NCBI GenBank assembly: GCA_035713725.1
Contig: DASTMZ010000137.1
Coordinates: forward strand, 1-64,000
Source: DASQPR01 sp035713725
GTDB lineage: Bacteria > Actinomycetota > Actinomycetes > Mycobacteriales > Micromonosporaceae
Direction: 5' to 3'
DNA length: 64,000 nt
Both the position numbers and the translations under genes were made by a program. Below are positions 33,076-42,229 of the stretch, one piece after another. Under the pieces are notes generated by a model. It was not told the DNA's origin. It saw only the letters and a list, made by a program, of their open reading frames with translations, and ran no database searches. Every line of letters starts with the position of its first letter. The first letter of the stretch is position 1.

Positions 33076-33891
33076 CTAAGCGGTGACCGAGCGCGCCACC
33101 CCGGCGTACCCCGCGAACAAGTGCGGGTCGGCCGGCAACTCCTCGCCTGGATCCGGACGCCATAGTGGAATGCGCACCAGCCCGGGTTCGACCAGTCCCC
33201 AACCCTCCAGGAGCCCGACGATCTGCGCATGCGACCGCATGCACATGGGCGTCGGAGTGCGTGCGTAGAGCGCTCGGTGATCGGCGGTCAGCTGCGGCGG
33301 CAACTCGTCGTCCGAGGCGTGCGACACCGCGATGTAGCTGTCTGACTGCAACGTCCGTCGGTAGCCCGCGATGATCGCGGCCGGATCGTCGGCGTCGGGC
33401 ACGAAGTGCAACACCGCGATCATCAGTACGCCGACCGGCTCGTCGAGATCGAGCAACTTGACCACGTCGGGCTGTCCGAGGATGCCATCGGGGCGGCGCA
33501 GGTCGCCTTGGATGACGGTGGCGTTCTTGTTGCCGGTAAGGATCATTCGTGCGTGCGCCACCGCGACGGGGTCGACGTCGACGTAGACGACACGGGCATC
33601 CGGCGACTCCGCCTGGGCTATCTCGTGCACGCTGCCGACGGTCGGGATCCCCGACCCCAAGTCGAGGAATTGGCGAACGCCCTGCCGCACCAGGAACCGC
33701 ACCGCGCGAGCAAGAAATGCGCGATTCGCCCGGATGATCATGGGGAGGTCGGGCCACATGTCGATGGCCTTGCGGGCCATTTCGCGGTCGATCGCGAAGT
33801 TGTGCGAGCCGCCGAGGTAATAGTCGTAGACCCGAGCGGCGTTGGGCCGCTGCAGATCCACATCGTCGGGTGCCCAGTCTTCGGCCGTCAC
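33076..33891 (-). CDS. DUF574-type SAM-dependent methyltransferase
   Basis: A 271-residue protein of the actinobacterial DUF574/SAM-dependent methyltransferase family: NAARVYDYYLGGSHNFAIDR at the start, QFLDLGSGIPTVGSVHE (SAM-binding), VVYVDVDPVAVAHAR, and VLMIAVLHFVPDADDP. The family is large and redundant in actinobacteria with unknown substrates. It sits between the ligase and the AhpD-like gene; the shared strand is the only sign of linkage. Confidence 0.88.
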   Translation of the reverse strand: MTAEDWAPDDVDLQRPNAARVYDYYLGGSHNFAIDREMARKAIDMWPDLPMIIRANRAFLARAVRFLVRQGVRQFLDLGSGIPTVGSVHEIAQAESPDARVVYVDVDPVAVAHARMILTGNKNATVIQGDLRRPDGILGQPDVVKLLDLDEPVGVLMIAVLHFVPDADDPAAIIAGYRRTLQSDSYIAVSHASDDELPPQLTADHRALYARTPTPMCMRSHAQIVGLLEGWGLVEPGLVRIPLWRPDPGEELPADPHLFAGYAGVARSVTA

Positions 33892-33947
33892 GGGTCCATT
33901 CTCCCTCCGGCTGCGGTCGTGGCGGATGTCGTGCCGACCAGACGACG

Positions 33948-34526
33948 CTACCCGCCGGCCGCCCCCGACGAGTCGGTCGCCGCGGGTGAGTCGGTCGGCG
34001 CGGCGCCCACGTAGCCGTACGCGGCCATCTGGATGCCCATCGCGTCGTACGCCTCGTCGTCGGTCGGCGTGATCGCGCCGAGCCCGTCGACGTACCGGTT
34101 GACCATGCAGAACGCGGCAGCGATGAGCACGGTGTCGTGGATCGTTTCGTCGTCGGCGCCGGCGGCACGTGCCGCGTCGATCTTCTCGTCGGTGACGAAG
34201 TGGCCGCCGCGGACCACCGCGCCGGCGATGTCGAGCAGCGCTGCCAGCAGAGGGCTCGGGTCCTCGGCGCGCTGTGCTGGCACCGCGCTCGAGTGCGCGG
34301 CCAGTTCCAGGTGATGCATCGCGGCGGCGTGCGACCGGGCACAGAACTCGCAGTCGTTCGCCTGCGATACGTATGCCGCGATTCGTTCCCGATCAGCAGC
34401 GCTCAGCGGGCTGTCGCCGCGCAGCAGTTGGTGGATAATGCGCGCAACAAACACGCCGCTTGCCGGCTTGAACGCCAGCAAGCCGCGGATCCCAGGCTGA
34501 TCCGCTGGCACGGGTACGTATGGCAT
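33948..34526 (-). CDS. Carboxymuconolactone decarboxylase family/AhpD-like peroxidase-related protein
   Basis: A 192-residue AhpD-like protein. The redox motif is CEFCARSHAAAMH (CxxC followed by histidine), within the helical core SAADRERIAAYVSQANDC, and DDETIHDTVLIAAAFCMVNRY closes the fold. These proteins act as alkylhydroperoxide-type thiol reductases. GGGGAGG lies six bases before the ATG at 34526. The C-terminus ends in a short Ala/Thr/Ser-rich tail. It starts 193 bp from the divergent LigD polymerase gene. Confidence 0.85.
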   Translation of the reverse strand: MPYVPVPADQPGIRGLLAFKPASGVFVARIIHQLLRGDSPLSAADRERIAAYVSQANDCEFCARSHAAAMHHLELAAHSSAVPAQRAEDPSPLLAALLDIAGAVVRGGHFVTDEKIDAARAAGADDETIHDTVLIAAAFCMVNRYVDGLGAITPTDDEAYDAMGIQMAAYGYVGAAPTDSPAATDSSGAAGG

Positions 34527-34719
34527 GGCCGCCTCCCCAGGAAAGCCGTCGGCTGCCGCGCGATCATGCCAAGCGATCTTCGCGGCACACGCGCCGGCAC
34601 GGCGCGCCGGGCACACATTTCCACGTGGGCGGCCGGTTGTCATCATCGCTCGCGCGACGCCCATGGCGCGCGCCGTGCCGTCGGCCGGAGGTCTCGATAG
34701 CCTGATGTGTGGGGGCGAT

Positions 34720-35688
34720 ATGACACGCGACGGTAAGACCGGGGACGCGGAGCGCGACGGTGTCCGGCTGACGAATCTCGACCAGCCATTGTTCGACGGT
34801 GCCGACGTCACGAAGCGGGACCTGATCGACTACCTCGACGCGGTGAGCGACCGGATTGTTGCCGCGCTCACGGATCGGCCGCTGTCCGTCGTACGCGTGC
34901 GGCCCGGCCAGCCACCGTTCATGCAAAAGAACGTCCCAGGGTATGCGCCGGACTGGATCCGTACTGAGTCGATGTGGGCTGAAGCGTCGAAACGGGATGT
35001 CGCCTATGCACTGTGCAACGACCGTCGGACGCTGCTCTGGTTCGCCAACCAGCGGGCCGTCGAGTATCACGCGACGCTGTTCCGACTGCCGCATTGGCAG
35101 AGCCCGACTCATCTCGTGATGGACCTAGACCCGCCGGCACCGGACGCGTTCGCACTCGCGGTGCGCGCGGCGTTCGCGGTCCGGCAGGCGCTCGACGACG
35201 TCGGGCTGACCGGCGCGGTCAAGACGAGTGGCGCGAAGGGACTGCACGTATTCGTACCGCTCGACCCGTCGAACAGCATCGAGGACGTCGCGGCCGCGAC
35301 GCGCGCCATCGCGCAACGCGCCGAGCGACTCGATCCCGACGTCGCAACGACCGCGTTCATTCGCGAGGACCGTGGTGGGAAGGTGTTCGTCGACTCGACA
35401 CGAGCCGGCGGCGCGACGGTGGTGGCGGCGTATAGCCCACGGGCCCGGCCCGGAGCGCCGGTGTCGTTCCCGGTTTCGTGGACCGATCTCGATCGGATCT
35501 CGCCACGGGACTTCACGGTCCGCACCGCTGCCGCGCTGCTCGCTGACCGTGACCCGTGGGCCGACGGTATGCCGGCGCCACAGCGGCTCGGTGCCGAACT
35601 GGTCGCCGAGGGGCACGCCATCCCGATCGCCCGCGTCCAGGCAATGCACGAGGGCAAGCGGCGGGCCCGCGCGAAGCGCGCCGAATAG
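34720..35688 (+). CDS. LigD polymerase/primase domain protein
   Basis: A 322-residue archaeo-eukaryotic primase-type polymerase as in the POL domain of LigD, which fills gaps during end joining. LTNLDQPLFDGADVTKRDLIDYL is the family start, VMDLDPP carries the metal-binding Asp135 and Asp137, and SGAKGLHVFVPL is the catalytic histidine strand; RPGAPVSFPVSW follows. The ATG at 34720 is preceded by GGGGGCG. It is free-standing, not fused to ligase or nuclease domains. The divergent ligase gene on the other strand probably supplies the joining step. Confidence 0.9.
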   Translation: MTRDGKTGDAERDGVRLTNLDQPLFDGADVTKRDLIDYLDAVSDRIVAALTDRPLSVVRVRPGQPPFMQKNVPGYAPDWIRTESMWAEASKRDVAYALCNDRRTLLWFANQRAVEYHATLFRLPHWQSPTHLVMDLDPPAPDAFALAVRAAFAVRQALDDVGLTGAVKTSGAKGLHVFVPLDPSNSIEDVAAATRAIAQRAERLDPDVATTAFIREDRGGKVFVDSTRAGGATVVAAYSPRARPGAPVSFPVSWTDLDRISPRDFTVRTAAALLADRDPWADGMPAPQRLGAELVAEGHAIPIARVQAMHEGKRRARAKRAE

Positions 35689-35733
35689 GCCGCGCAGCCC
35701 GGGCCGGCGCGTGTGGTGCGGCAGGATGGGCGC

Positions 35734-36168
35734 ATGATTAGCGAGGTCATCACGGTACGCACCGGATCGCGAGCGAGCGTCCATGACATCACCGCCGAGG
35801 CCACCGCGTTCGTCCGCGGTGCCGCCGGCGACGCGGACGGCCTGTTGCACGTATTCGTACCGCACGCGACCGCCGGCGTCGCGATCATCGAGACTGGCGC
35901 CGGGTCGGACGACGACCTGATCACCGCGCTGGACGGCGTGCTTCCGGCCGACGATCGGTGGCGGCACCGGCACGGATCAGCCGGCCACGGCCGCGATCAT
36001 GTGATGCCGGCGCTCGTCGCCCCTTACGCGACTCTGCCGGTCATCGCCGGCCGGATCGCGCTCGGCACCTGGCAGTCGGTGTGCTTGGTGGACCCGAACG
36101 GCGACAACGCACAGCGCCACGTACGGTTCTCGTTCCTGCCCGCGTGGCCATCGGTGCTACCGGCCTGA
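35734..36168 (+). CDS. YjbQ/UPF0047 family protein
   Basis: A 144-residue beta-rich protein of the YjbQ family, described as having weak thiamine phosphate synthase activity. Motifs are VHDITAEATAFV, GLLHVFVPHATAGVAIIE, HVMPALVAPYATLPVIAGR and LGTWQSVCLVDPNG. The ATG at 35734 begins the fold. It follows the LigD polymerase by 45 bp on the same strand and may be co-transcribed. Physiological role uncertain. Confidence 0.88.
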   Translation: MISEVITVRTGSRASVHDITAEATAFVRGAAGDADGLLHVFVPHATAGVAIIETGAGSDDDLITALDGVLPADDRWRHRHGSAGHGRDHVMPALVAPYATLPVIAGRIALGTWQSVCLVDPNGDNAQRHVRFSFLPAWPSVLPA

Positions 36169-36208
36169 CCGCTCGACGCGGTCGGTTCGGTGCGGCACGC
36201 CGGCCAGG

Positions 36209-37294
36209 TCACATCATGACGACCGAGCGGAGCACGTCGCCGCGCTTCATCGCCTCGAACGCCGCCTCGATGTCGCTGATACCGATCCGCTCGCTGACGA
36301 ACTTCTCCAGCGGCAGCCGACCTTGGAGGTAAAGGTCGATCAGCATCGGGAAGTCGCGTTCCGGTAGGCAATCGCCGTACCACGACGACTTGAGGCGACC
36401 ACCACGGCCGAACACGTCGAGCAGCGGCATCTCGAGCATCATCTCCGGCGTCGGCACGCCCACCAGCACGACCGTACCGGCCAGATCCCGACCGTAGAAC
36501 GCTTGCTTCCACGTCTCGGGCCGGCCCACCGCGTCGATCACCACATCCGCGCCGAAACCGCCGGTGAGCCCCGCAATCGCCGCGACCGGATCGGTCTGCA
36601 CAGAGTTGACCGTGTGCGTCGCACCGAGGTCAGTGGCGAGCCGGAGCTTGCGGTCGTCGATGTCGACGGCGATGATGCGCGCCGCGCCGGCCAAGCGCGC
36701 GCCGGCGATGGCGGCGCAGCCGACCCCGCCGCATCCGATCACGGCGACCGTATCGCCGCGACCGACCTCGCCCGTGTTGATCGCCGCACCGATACCGGCC
36801 ATGACGCCGCAGCCGAGCAATCCGGCCACCTCGGGTGGTGCGGCGGTGTCCACCTTCGTCGCCTGACCGGCGGCGACCAAGGTGGTCTCGATGAACGCGC
36901 CGATGCCGAGCGCGGGCGAGAGCTCGGTGCCGTCGTCGAGGCGCATCTTCTGTGTCGCGTTATGGGTCGCGAAGCAATACCACGGCCGCCCGCGTTTGCA
37001 CGCTCGGCATTGGCCACACACCGCGCGCCAGTTGAGCACCACGTAGTCACCGATCGCGACGTTCGCCACGCCGTCGCCGATCTGGGCGACCCGGCCGGCG
37101 GCCTCGTGGCCGAGCAGGAACGGGTAGTCGTTACTGATGCCGCCGTCGCGATAGTGCAGATCCGTATGGCAGACACCGCACGCCTGAATGTCGACGAGCA
37201 CTTCGCCCGGACCGGGATCGGGCACCGTGACGCTGCGCAACTCGACCGGCGCGGACTTGCTCATCGAGACGACGCCCTGGACCACACGAACCAC
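36209..37294 (-). CDS. mscR: S-(hydroxymethyl)mycothiol dehydrogenase / S-nitrosomycothiol reductase
   Basis: Zinc-dependent MDR enzyme of 361 residues that oxidises the mycothiol adduct of formaldehyde to the formyl thioester and reduces S-nitrosomycothiol. It has [13 protein letters not shown] (catalytic zinc), LLGHEAAG, the structural-zinc [15 protein letters not shown], and [27 protein letters not shown] text typical of MscR rather than other alcohol dehydrogenases. CGGAGG precedes the GTG at 37294. Its presence indicates a mycothiol-producing host. It converges on yjbQ with 40 bp between. Confidence 0.9.
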   Translation of the reverse strand: MVRVVQGVVSMSKSAPVELRSVTVPDPGPGEVLVDIQACGVCHTDLHYRDGGISNDYPFLLGHEAAGRVAQIGDGVANVAIGDYVVLNWRAVCGQCRACKRGRPWYCFATHNATQKMRLDDGTELSPALGIGAFIETTLVAAGQATKVDTAAPPEVAGLLGCGVMAGIGAAINTGEVGRGDTVAVIGCGGVGCAAIAGARLAGAARIIAVDIDDRKLRLATDLGATHTVNSVQTDPVAAIAGLTGGFGADVVIDAVGRPETWKQAFYGRDLAGTVVLVGVPTPEMMLEMPLLDVFGRGGRLKSSWYGDCLPERDFPMLIDLYLQGRLPLEKFVSERIGISDIEAAFEAMKRGDVLRSVVMM

Positions 37295-37456
37295 AGCAAC
37301 CTCCGACAGCCGTTGACAACACACTTCTCGGCGTACGCGAGCGTTGCGCCACGTCGCGCCACCGACATTCTGCCGCGCCGGTGGGCAGTCGGGTTTGCGA
37401 CACCGCGCCGTCTCGCCCTTCCGCTTGACCGCGGTGCGCGCCACGATCACCGTGCG

Positions 37457-37678
37457 ATGCCGTTTACCAGGCGAAAGTGGGGGGACAGCTTGCAAAGCGC
37501 CGATGACGACACCGACGACACGGTCCTCGAACCGGACGAAATCGCGGACTCACCGGAAGACGTCGACCCGCTGGATTTCGTCGGCGACGACGATCCCGAG
37601 CACGACCCGTTCGCGGACAGCCCGGACGGCGACCCGGCTGAGGACACCGACCATCCCGACAGCGGAGGCAATCGCTAA
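37457..37678 (+). CDS. Small acidic hypothetical protein
   Basis: A 73-residue protein with a basic start ([10 protein letters not shown]) and then an extremely acidic stretch rich in Asp, Glu and Pro ([31 protein letters not shown]). No family is recognised and most of it is probably disordered. Its stop shares a base with the next start (TAATG), so it is translationally coupled to the cell-wall protein downstream; acidic character recurs in the DUF5709 protein two genes on. An acidic partner or chaperone role is a guess. Confidence 0.55.
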   Translation: MPFTRRKWGDSLQSADDDTDDTVLEPDEIADSPEDVDPLDFVGDDDPEHDPFADSPDGDPAEDTDHPDSGGNR

Positions 37679-38367
37679 TGGCCAAGCTGGTCCACAATCT
37701 CGCGGTACGCCGAGCCGCGTGCCGCGACAGCTTTCCTAGCGTCGCGATCGGCTGGATCGGCGACGCGGCACACCAGGCCGAGCACTCCGACCACAATCCC
37801 GACGCGCGCGGCATCGTGCACGCCATCGATGTGATGGTTCGTGGCTCACGTGCCGAGGCGGTCGTCACGTGGGCGCTGTCGCATCCCGACGATCTCGAGT
37901 ACGTCATCCACAACCGAACGATCTGGACTCGGTCGCGCGGATTCCGGCCGAAGCAATACCACGGCACGGATCCGCACACGAATCACGTACACATCTCGGG
38001 GCGGCACGGTTCGGTTGGCAAGGACGCGGTCACCGGCACCGGCTACGACCCGGCGAGCGAGCTGCTCACGCCGGCCGGTACGCCGTTGGACGTCGTCAAG
38101 CCGGCGGTCACGATTCCGAAGGTGCCAGCGACGGCCACCGACCATCGGCTCGGGCGGCGCGAACTCGCGGTGCACGACCCGGTGATGCGGGGCGACGACG
38201 TGAAGTTCGTCCAGCGATTCATCGGCCGGAGTAAATGTGGCGCGCCGGACGGCAAGTTCGGCCACCATACGCGCGACGGCGTGATCTGGTACCAGGGCAT
38301 GCGTGGCATCGCGGTGACCGGAAAGGTCGATACCACCACCTGGCGCAACATGGGCGTTCGAGCGTGA
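37678..38367 (+). CDS. M15-like peptidase domain plus peptidoglycan-binding domain protein
   Basis: A 229-residue protein. Residues 1 to about 115 look like an endolysin/D-Ala-D-Ala carboxypeptidase (M15-like) domain: HQAEHSDHNPDARGIVHAID supplies a His and Asp and HTNHVHISG the second histidine. Residues about 158-229 form a peptidoglycan-binding repeat (MRGDDVKFVQRFIG, FGHHTRDGVIWYQ, GKVDTTTWRNMG). No signal peptide is visible, as in phage lysins, so export is unexplained. No phage genes surround it. It is coupled to the acidic protein upstream. Confidence 0.78.
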   Translation: MAKLVHNLAVRRAACRDSFPSVAIGWIGDAAHQAEHSDHNPDARGIVHAIDVMVRGSRAEAVVTWALSHPDDLEYVIHNRTIWTRSRGFRPKQYHGTDPHTNHVHISGRHGSVGKDAVTGTGYDPASELLTPAGTPLDVVKPAVTIPKVPATATDHRLGRRELAVHDPVMRGDDVKFVQRFIGRSKCGAPDGKFGHHTRDGVIWYQGMRGIAVTGKVDTTTWRNMGVRA

Positions 38368-38463
38368 GCGGGTCCGCACTTCGCCACTCCGTACGCAACT
38401 GGCGTGAAGCGGTGGTTCGATGGGGGTTGGAGCCGTGCCGCTAGCGACACCGCGGAGGACGTG

Positions 38464-38919
38464 ATGGATCCAGATGAGTTCGAAGGCCGGGACGAGTGGG
38501 ATGACGTCGAGGACGACGGCGTGCTGGACGCCTCGGACACGCTCGACGACGACGCCGTCGACGACCCGTTGGACGTTGGCATCGCCGCGTCGGACCGGTG
38601 GTCCGGAGCAAACCGGTACGGCACCACGATGGGTGAGCAGCAGACCGGCGAGTCGCTGGACGCGCGGCTGGCCGAGGAGGAGCCGGACGTCACCTACGAC
38701 TACGGCGACATCGACGAGGACGAACTCACCCGACGTGGGTACGACACCGAGCCGCGCGCCGGCCGTCTCGTCTCCGAGGACGAGGGACTCGGTCCCGATC
38801 TCGAGACCGACGCTGTCGCGTTCGACGTCGGCATCGACGCCGGGGCCGCCACCGCCGAGGAGGCCGCGGTGCACCTCGTGGACGATCCGAACGGCGAGGG
38901 CGACGGCCCGCTGAGCTAG
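38464..38919 (+). CDS. DUF5709 acidic protein
   Basis: A 151-residue acidic protein matching DUF5709: DDGVLDASDTLDDD, DPLDVGIAASDRWSGANRYG, and GESLDARLAEEEPDV are the family landmarks. Function unknown; the family is common in actinobacteria. GGAGGAC stands just before the ATG at 38464; the frame is open further upstream but without family character. It is followed by a GNAT gene after 2 bp, so both are probably co-translated. Confidence 0.85.
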   Translation: MDPDEFEGRDEWDDVEDDGVLDASDTLDDDAVDDPLDVGIAASDRWSGANRYGTTMGEQQTGESLDARLAEEEPDVTYDYGDIDEDELTRRGYDTEPRAGRLVSEDEGLGPDLETDAVAFDVGIDAGAATAEEAAVHLVDDPNGEGDGPLS

Positions 38920-38921
38920 CC

Positions 38922-39389
38922 GTGGCGCTCCCCGACGAGCAGATTCGCCGTGCCGTCGCCACCGACGCCGACGCGGTCGCCGACGTCTGGTTGCGGTCGT
39001 ACCAGGCGGCGTTGCCGACCGTACGCCAGGCGCACACCGACGACGAGGTGCGTGCGTGGATCCGTGATGTCGTGCTGCCGAACCACGAGACGTGGGTCGC
39101 GACGGTGGACGGCATGGTCGTGGCGATGATGGTGCTCGCCAACGGTCACCTCGAGCAGCTGTATATCGACCCCGCGCATCAGAGACACGGCATCGGCGGT
39201 CGGCTTGTCGCCGTCGCGAAACAGCGCAGTCCGGATGGGCTTGCGCTGTGGACGTTCCAGGTCAACGAGGCGGCTCAACGGTTTTACGAGCGCCACGGAT
39301 TCACCGCGGCGGAGCGTACGGACGGCGACGGCAACGAGGAACGCGAGCCCGATGTCCGCTACATCTGGCGAACCATCCGGCCGGTCTGA
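38922..39389 (+). CDS. GNAT family N-acetyltransferase
   Basis: A 155-residue acetyltransferase. The core is VVAMMVLANGHLEQLYIDPAHQRHGIGGRLVAVA, with the acetyl-CoA loop QRHGIGG, and LWTFQVNEAAQRFYERHGF as the usual alpha4 segment. The GTG start at 38922 is 2 bp after the DUF5709 stop, implying coupling. The substrate is unknown. It converges on the GH25 gene 11 bp away. Confidence 0.87.
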   Translation: MALPDEQIRRAVATDADAVADVWLRSYQAALPTVRQAHTDDEVRAWIRDVVLPNHETWVATVDGMVVAMMVLANGHLEQLYIDPAHQRHGIGGRLVAVAKQRSPDGLALWTFQVNEAAQRFYERHGFTAAERTDGDGNEEREPDVRYIWRTIRPV

Positions 39390-39400
39390 TCTAGCGGGCC

Positions 39401-40348
39401 CTAGCGCGACGGCAGCGGAACGTTGCGGATCGGTCGTGGGATCGCCGTCGAGCCACACAATCCGAGCACCGGGCTCGGCCGCACGCGGCAGCGGGTGTTG
39501 GCCGGAAGCGCCGCGAGTTGCGACAGCGAACCGTTGAACACGTCCTGATCACCCGGCAGCGAGCCGGCATCGGCGTATTGCCAGAACGTCCACCGCGACC
39601 AGCCGCTGGGCAAAGTCGCTGGCGGCGTGGCCGTGTAGAGCGCGATGGCGAGCGGCTCGTCGGCGAACGACGTGCTGTTGCCGGTGCACTGGTTCCACCA
39701 GGACGTGGCGGTGTAGATCACCGTCAACGAACCGGTGCGCGCGCGAACCTCGTCGACGAACGAGCGGATCCAGGTGACCATCGCCGTCGGCGTGAGGCCG
39801 AAGCACGGGTAGGGCGCGACATACTTGCCGCCCGCCAGATAGGGCCACTCGAGGTCGACCATCGGAGGTAACGCCAAGCTGTCGAACCTCGAGCGAATCT
39901 GGCTCACGAAGAAGTCAGCCTGCGGCACCGGCGCGGCGTCCGGCCGCGCGTACGCGTACGCGCCGGTGTAGAGGCCAGCCGCGCGCGCTCCGGCGTACTG
40001 CGTCGCGAAGGTCGGGCTGACGTACGTCGTGCCTTCGGTCGCCTTGACGTACGCGAACTTTGCCGTTGCCGCGACCTGCGGCCAATTCACCGTGCCCTGC
40101 CAGGAGGACACATCAATGCCGGTCACCGGATAGCCGGCCGGCGCGACGGCGGGTTGAACAAATCGGGGACTGCTTTGCGAACCCGGGCGCTGCGGGCCGC
40201 GACCCGCGTCGGCAACACCGCCGGCGACCGTACCCTGGTCGGGATGACGTGGTGCGGACGCGCTCGCACGGCCGATTGTGGTTATCGACACGGCCGTTGC
40301 GATCGCCAGCACGATAGTCGTGATGCGACGGCGCGTCGGCGTGGACAT
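39401..40348 (-). CDS. Secreted GH25 lysozyme (muramidase)
   Basis: A 315-residue exported muramidase that cleaves the MurNAc-GlcNAc bond of peptidoglycan. A signal peptide (TRRRITTIVLAIATAVSITTIGRASA) is followed by a low-complexity spacer and the GH25 barrel: GIDVSSWQGTVNWPQV (catalytic Asp), FAYVKATEGTTY, LPPMVDLEW (catalytic Glu region) and WTFWQYADAGSLPGDQDVF. The C-terminus CRVRPSPVLGLCGS has two cysteines. Start ATG 40348 gives the best signal peptide. Likely roles are cell-wall turnover or attack on competitors. Confidence 0.9.
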   Translation of the reverse strand: MSTPTRRRITTIVLAIATAVSITTIGRASASAPRHPDQGTVAGGVADAGRGPQRPGSQSSPRFVQPAVAPAGYPVTGIDVSSWQGTVNWPQVAATAKFAYVKATEGTTYVSPTFATQYAGARAAGLYTGAYAYARPDAAPVPQADFFVSQIRSRFDSLALPPMVDLEWPYLAGGKYVAPYPCFGLTPTAMVTWIRSFVDEVRARTGSLTVIYTATSWWNQCTGNSTSFADEPLAIALYTATPPATLPSGWSRWTFWQYADAGSLPGDQDVFNGSLSQLAALPANTRCRVRPSPVLGLCGSTAIPRPIRNVPLPSR

Positions 40349-40558
40349 CGTCACGGATCGCCTCTCGGTGGATGACACGGACCGTCCCGCGTGGACACCA
40401 CGATGAAGACGGCCGGTCGCAACGTATGACGAATGGCGCGACGCGTTCTACCCGGGTAGGTAACGAGAACATCACGATCATCTCCGCGACGGCTAGTCGC
40501 GCCGGGAAAGTGCGCGGGTACGTCGCAGACGCGCCCGCGACGGCCGTATAAACGGGGT

Positions 40559-40912
40559 ATGTCGGTCACGATGTCCGAGGAGCGCTTCGAGGAGTTGGTC
40601 GCTGACGCCCTGGACACCGTGCCGGAGGGCCTCACGCGGCTCCTCGACAACGTGGTGATCCTGGTCGAGGCGGAGTCGCCGCCGAACGGGCCTGAGCTTC
40701 TCGGCCTCTACGAGGGGTACGCACTCACGTCGCGTACCACCCAGTACGGCGGCGTGCTGCCGGACCGCATCATGATCTACCGAAATCCGATCCTGCGGAT
40801 GTGCCGTTCCGAGGATGACGTGGTGCGCGAGGTGCGAGTGACGGTGGTGCATGAGATCGCGCACCACTTCGGCATCGACGACGAGCGGCTGCACGAACTC
40901 GGCTGGGGCTGA
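40559..40912 (+). CDS. Small zincin-like metallopeptidase family protein
   Basis: A 117-residue protein of the actinobacterial metallopeptidase family with zinc motif HEIAHHFGID near the C-terminus (two histidines, catalytic glutamate, and Asp as the probable third ligand). The N-terminal helix ERFEELVADALDTVPEGL and the strand VVILVEAES match the family. It is cytoplasmic; substrates are not established. Starts at ATG 40559 or 40571. The 210-bp region upstream of it holds no clear gene. Confidence 0.85.
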   Translation: MSVTMSEERFEELVADALDTVPEGLTRLLDNVVILVEAESPPNGPELLGLYEGYALTSRTTQYGGVLPDRIMIYRNPILRMCRSEDDVVREVRVTVVHEIAHHFGIDDERLHELGWG

Positions 40913-40948
40913 CGTGGCTCACGCGGACCGGGCGGCCGATAGCGCCGC

Positions 40949-41022
40949 GCCGCGACCGGCTAACGCGCGCAGCGAACGCGCGCCCGACCGCCTGCCGCGC
41001 GCCGCGACTGGCTAACGCGCGC
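40949..41022. repeat. Duplicated 22-bp segment at the end of the ROK gene
   Basis: Positions 40949-40970 and 41001-41022 match at 21 of 22 bases (GCCGCGACYGGCTAACGCGC core). The second copy covers the ROK stop codon, so the end of the gene appears partly duplicated downstream. Confidence 0.7.
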
Positions 41023-42226
41023 CGATGAATCGCGCCGGAAAGTGACGCACGGCGTCAAGTGCCATTTCGGCGGCGCCGCGTACGGTGGCGCGTTCGCCCT
41101 GGGCGCTGGGCCGGATGTGTGGCGCGGACCAGCGCGCGGCCAGCACGCGTGCGTCCAACTCGCGTTGCACGGCCGGCGCCAGCCATGGCGCCAGCGGCGC
41201 GAACACGACGCCGCCGAGCACGATCGTCGTGATGTCGAGCACGTTGACCGCACCCGCGAGGACGACGCCGAGAGCCGTACCGGCGTCCTGCAGGGTGGCG
41301 ATCACGTTCGCCTCACCGGCGCGCGCGAGTTCGACGACATCCGCGATGGTGCCGCGCGTGCGCCCGGTCACCGGCATCAGCGCGGCTCGGACGATGGCAT
41401 CCTGGCCGGCGTACTGCTCGAGGCAGCCGTACGCTCCGCAGCCGCACCGTGGTCCGTCCGGGTGTACGGCGACGTGGCCAATCTCGCCGGCGAAACCCAT
41501 CGCGCCCCGCATCAGCACGCCGTCGAGCACCACACCGGCGCCGATGCCGATCTCCCCGGACACGTAAAGGAAGCTTCGCGACACCTCCGAAGCGCGCTCG
41601 TGATTGAGTGCGGCGGCCAGCTCGCCCTGAGCGGCCAGGTTCGCGTCGTTGTCCACGATGAGCGGCAGCCCGACGATGGTGTCCGGGATCGGTACGTCGT
41701 GCCAGTCCAGGTTCGGGGCCACCCGTACCAGGTGATCCTCGACCAGCCCGGGCACCGCGAGCGCAACACGCATCGCGGTCCGGTCCGCGGCGGCCAGCGC
41801 GGTCACCGCGTCGACCACGAGCCCTTCGGCGTGGCCGAGTGCGTCCTTCGGTGGCACGCCACGCTGGTCGGCCGTCACCACCGCCTCGTAGCACAGCTGA
41901 CCGGCAAGATCGACGGCGGCGACCGCCAGATAGTCGACGTTGACCTCGAGCCCGATGCCCACCGGGCCATGCGGGCTAGCCACCAGGCCGATGGACGGCC
42001 GCCCTGCCGTGCCGGATTGGCTGCGACCGCTCTCCGCGACGAGACCGCTCGCGACAAGCTCGTCCACAAGAGCCGACACGGTGGCACGAGTGAGGCCGGT
42101 GGCGGCCGCCAGGCCGGCTCGCGAAATCGGCTCGTCGGCGCGCAACACCTCATCGAGCACCATGCTCAAGTTGTGCTCGCGGATGGTCGCCTGACGCGCC
42201 GGTCCGGTGCCGCGTGTCAGCCTCAT
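41012..42226 (-). CDS. xylR: ROK-family xylose repressor (XylR type)
   Basis: A 404-residue ROK repressor. The N-terminal winged helix includes ISRAGLAAATGLTRATVSALVDELVASGLV; the sugar-kinase-like part has DNDANLAAQGE, GEIGIGAGVVLDG, and the zinc-binding GHVAVHPDGPRCGCGAYGCLEQYAG. It is divergent from xylA and xylB, the standard arrangement of the xylose repressor, which releases DNA in the presence of xylose. Start ATG 42226 is chosen over 42244. The AT-rich operator/promoter lies between the two genes. Confidence 0.9.
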   Translation of the reverse strand: MRLTRGTGPARQATIREHNLSMVLDEVLRADEPISRAGLAAATGLTRATVSALVDELVASGLVAESGRSQSGTAGRPSIGLVASPHGPVGIGLEVNVDYLAVAAVDLAGQLCYEAVVTADQRGVPPKDALGHAEGLVVDAVTALAAADRTAMRVALAVPGLVEDHLVRVAPNLDWHDVPIPDTIVGLPLIVDNDANLAAQGELAAALNHERASEVSRSFLYVSGEIGIGAGVVLDGVLMRGAMGFAGEIGHVAVHPDGPRCGCGAYGCLEQYAGQDAIVRAALMPVTGRTRGTIADVVELARAGEANVIATLQDAGTALGVVLAGAVNVLDITTIVLGGVVFAPLAPWLAPAVQRELDARVLAARWSAPHIRPSAQGERATVRGAAEMALDAVRHFPARFIGAR

Positions 42227-42229
42227 GGG

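Noticed and set aside
37678..38367. Prophage remnant suggested by the lysin-like protein
   Set aside because: No integrase, capsid, tail or terminase genes and no att-like repeats around it.
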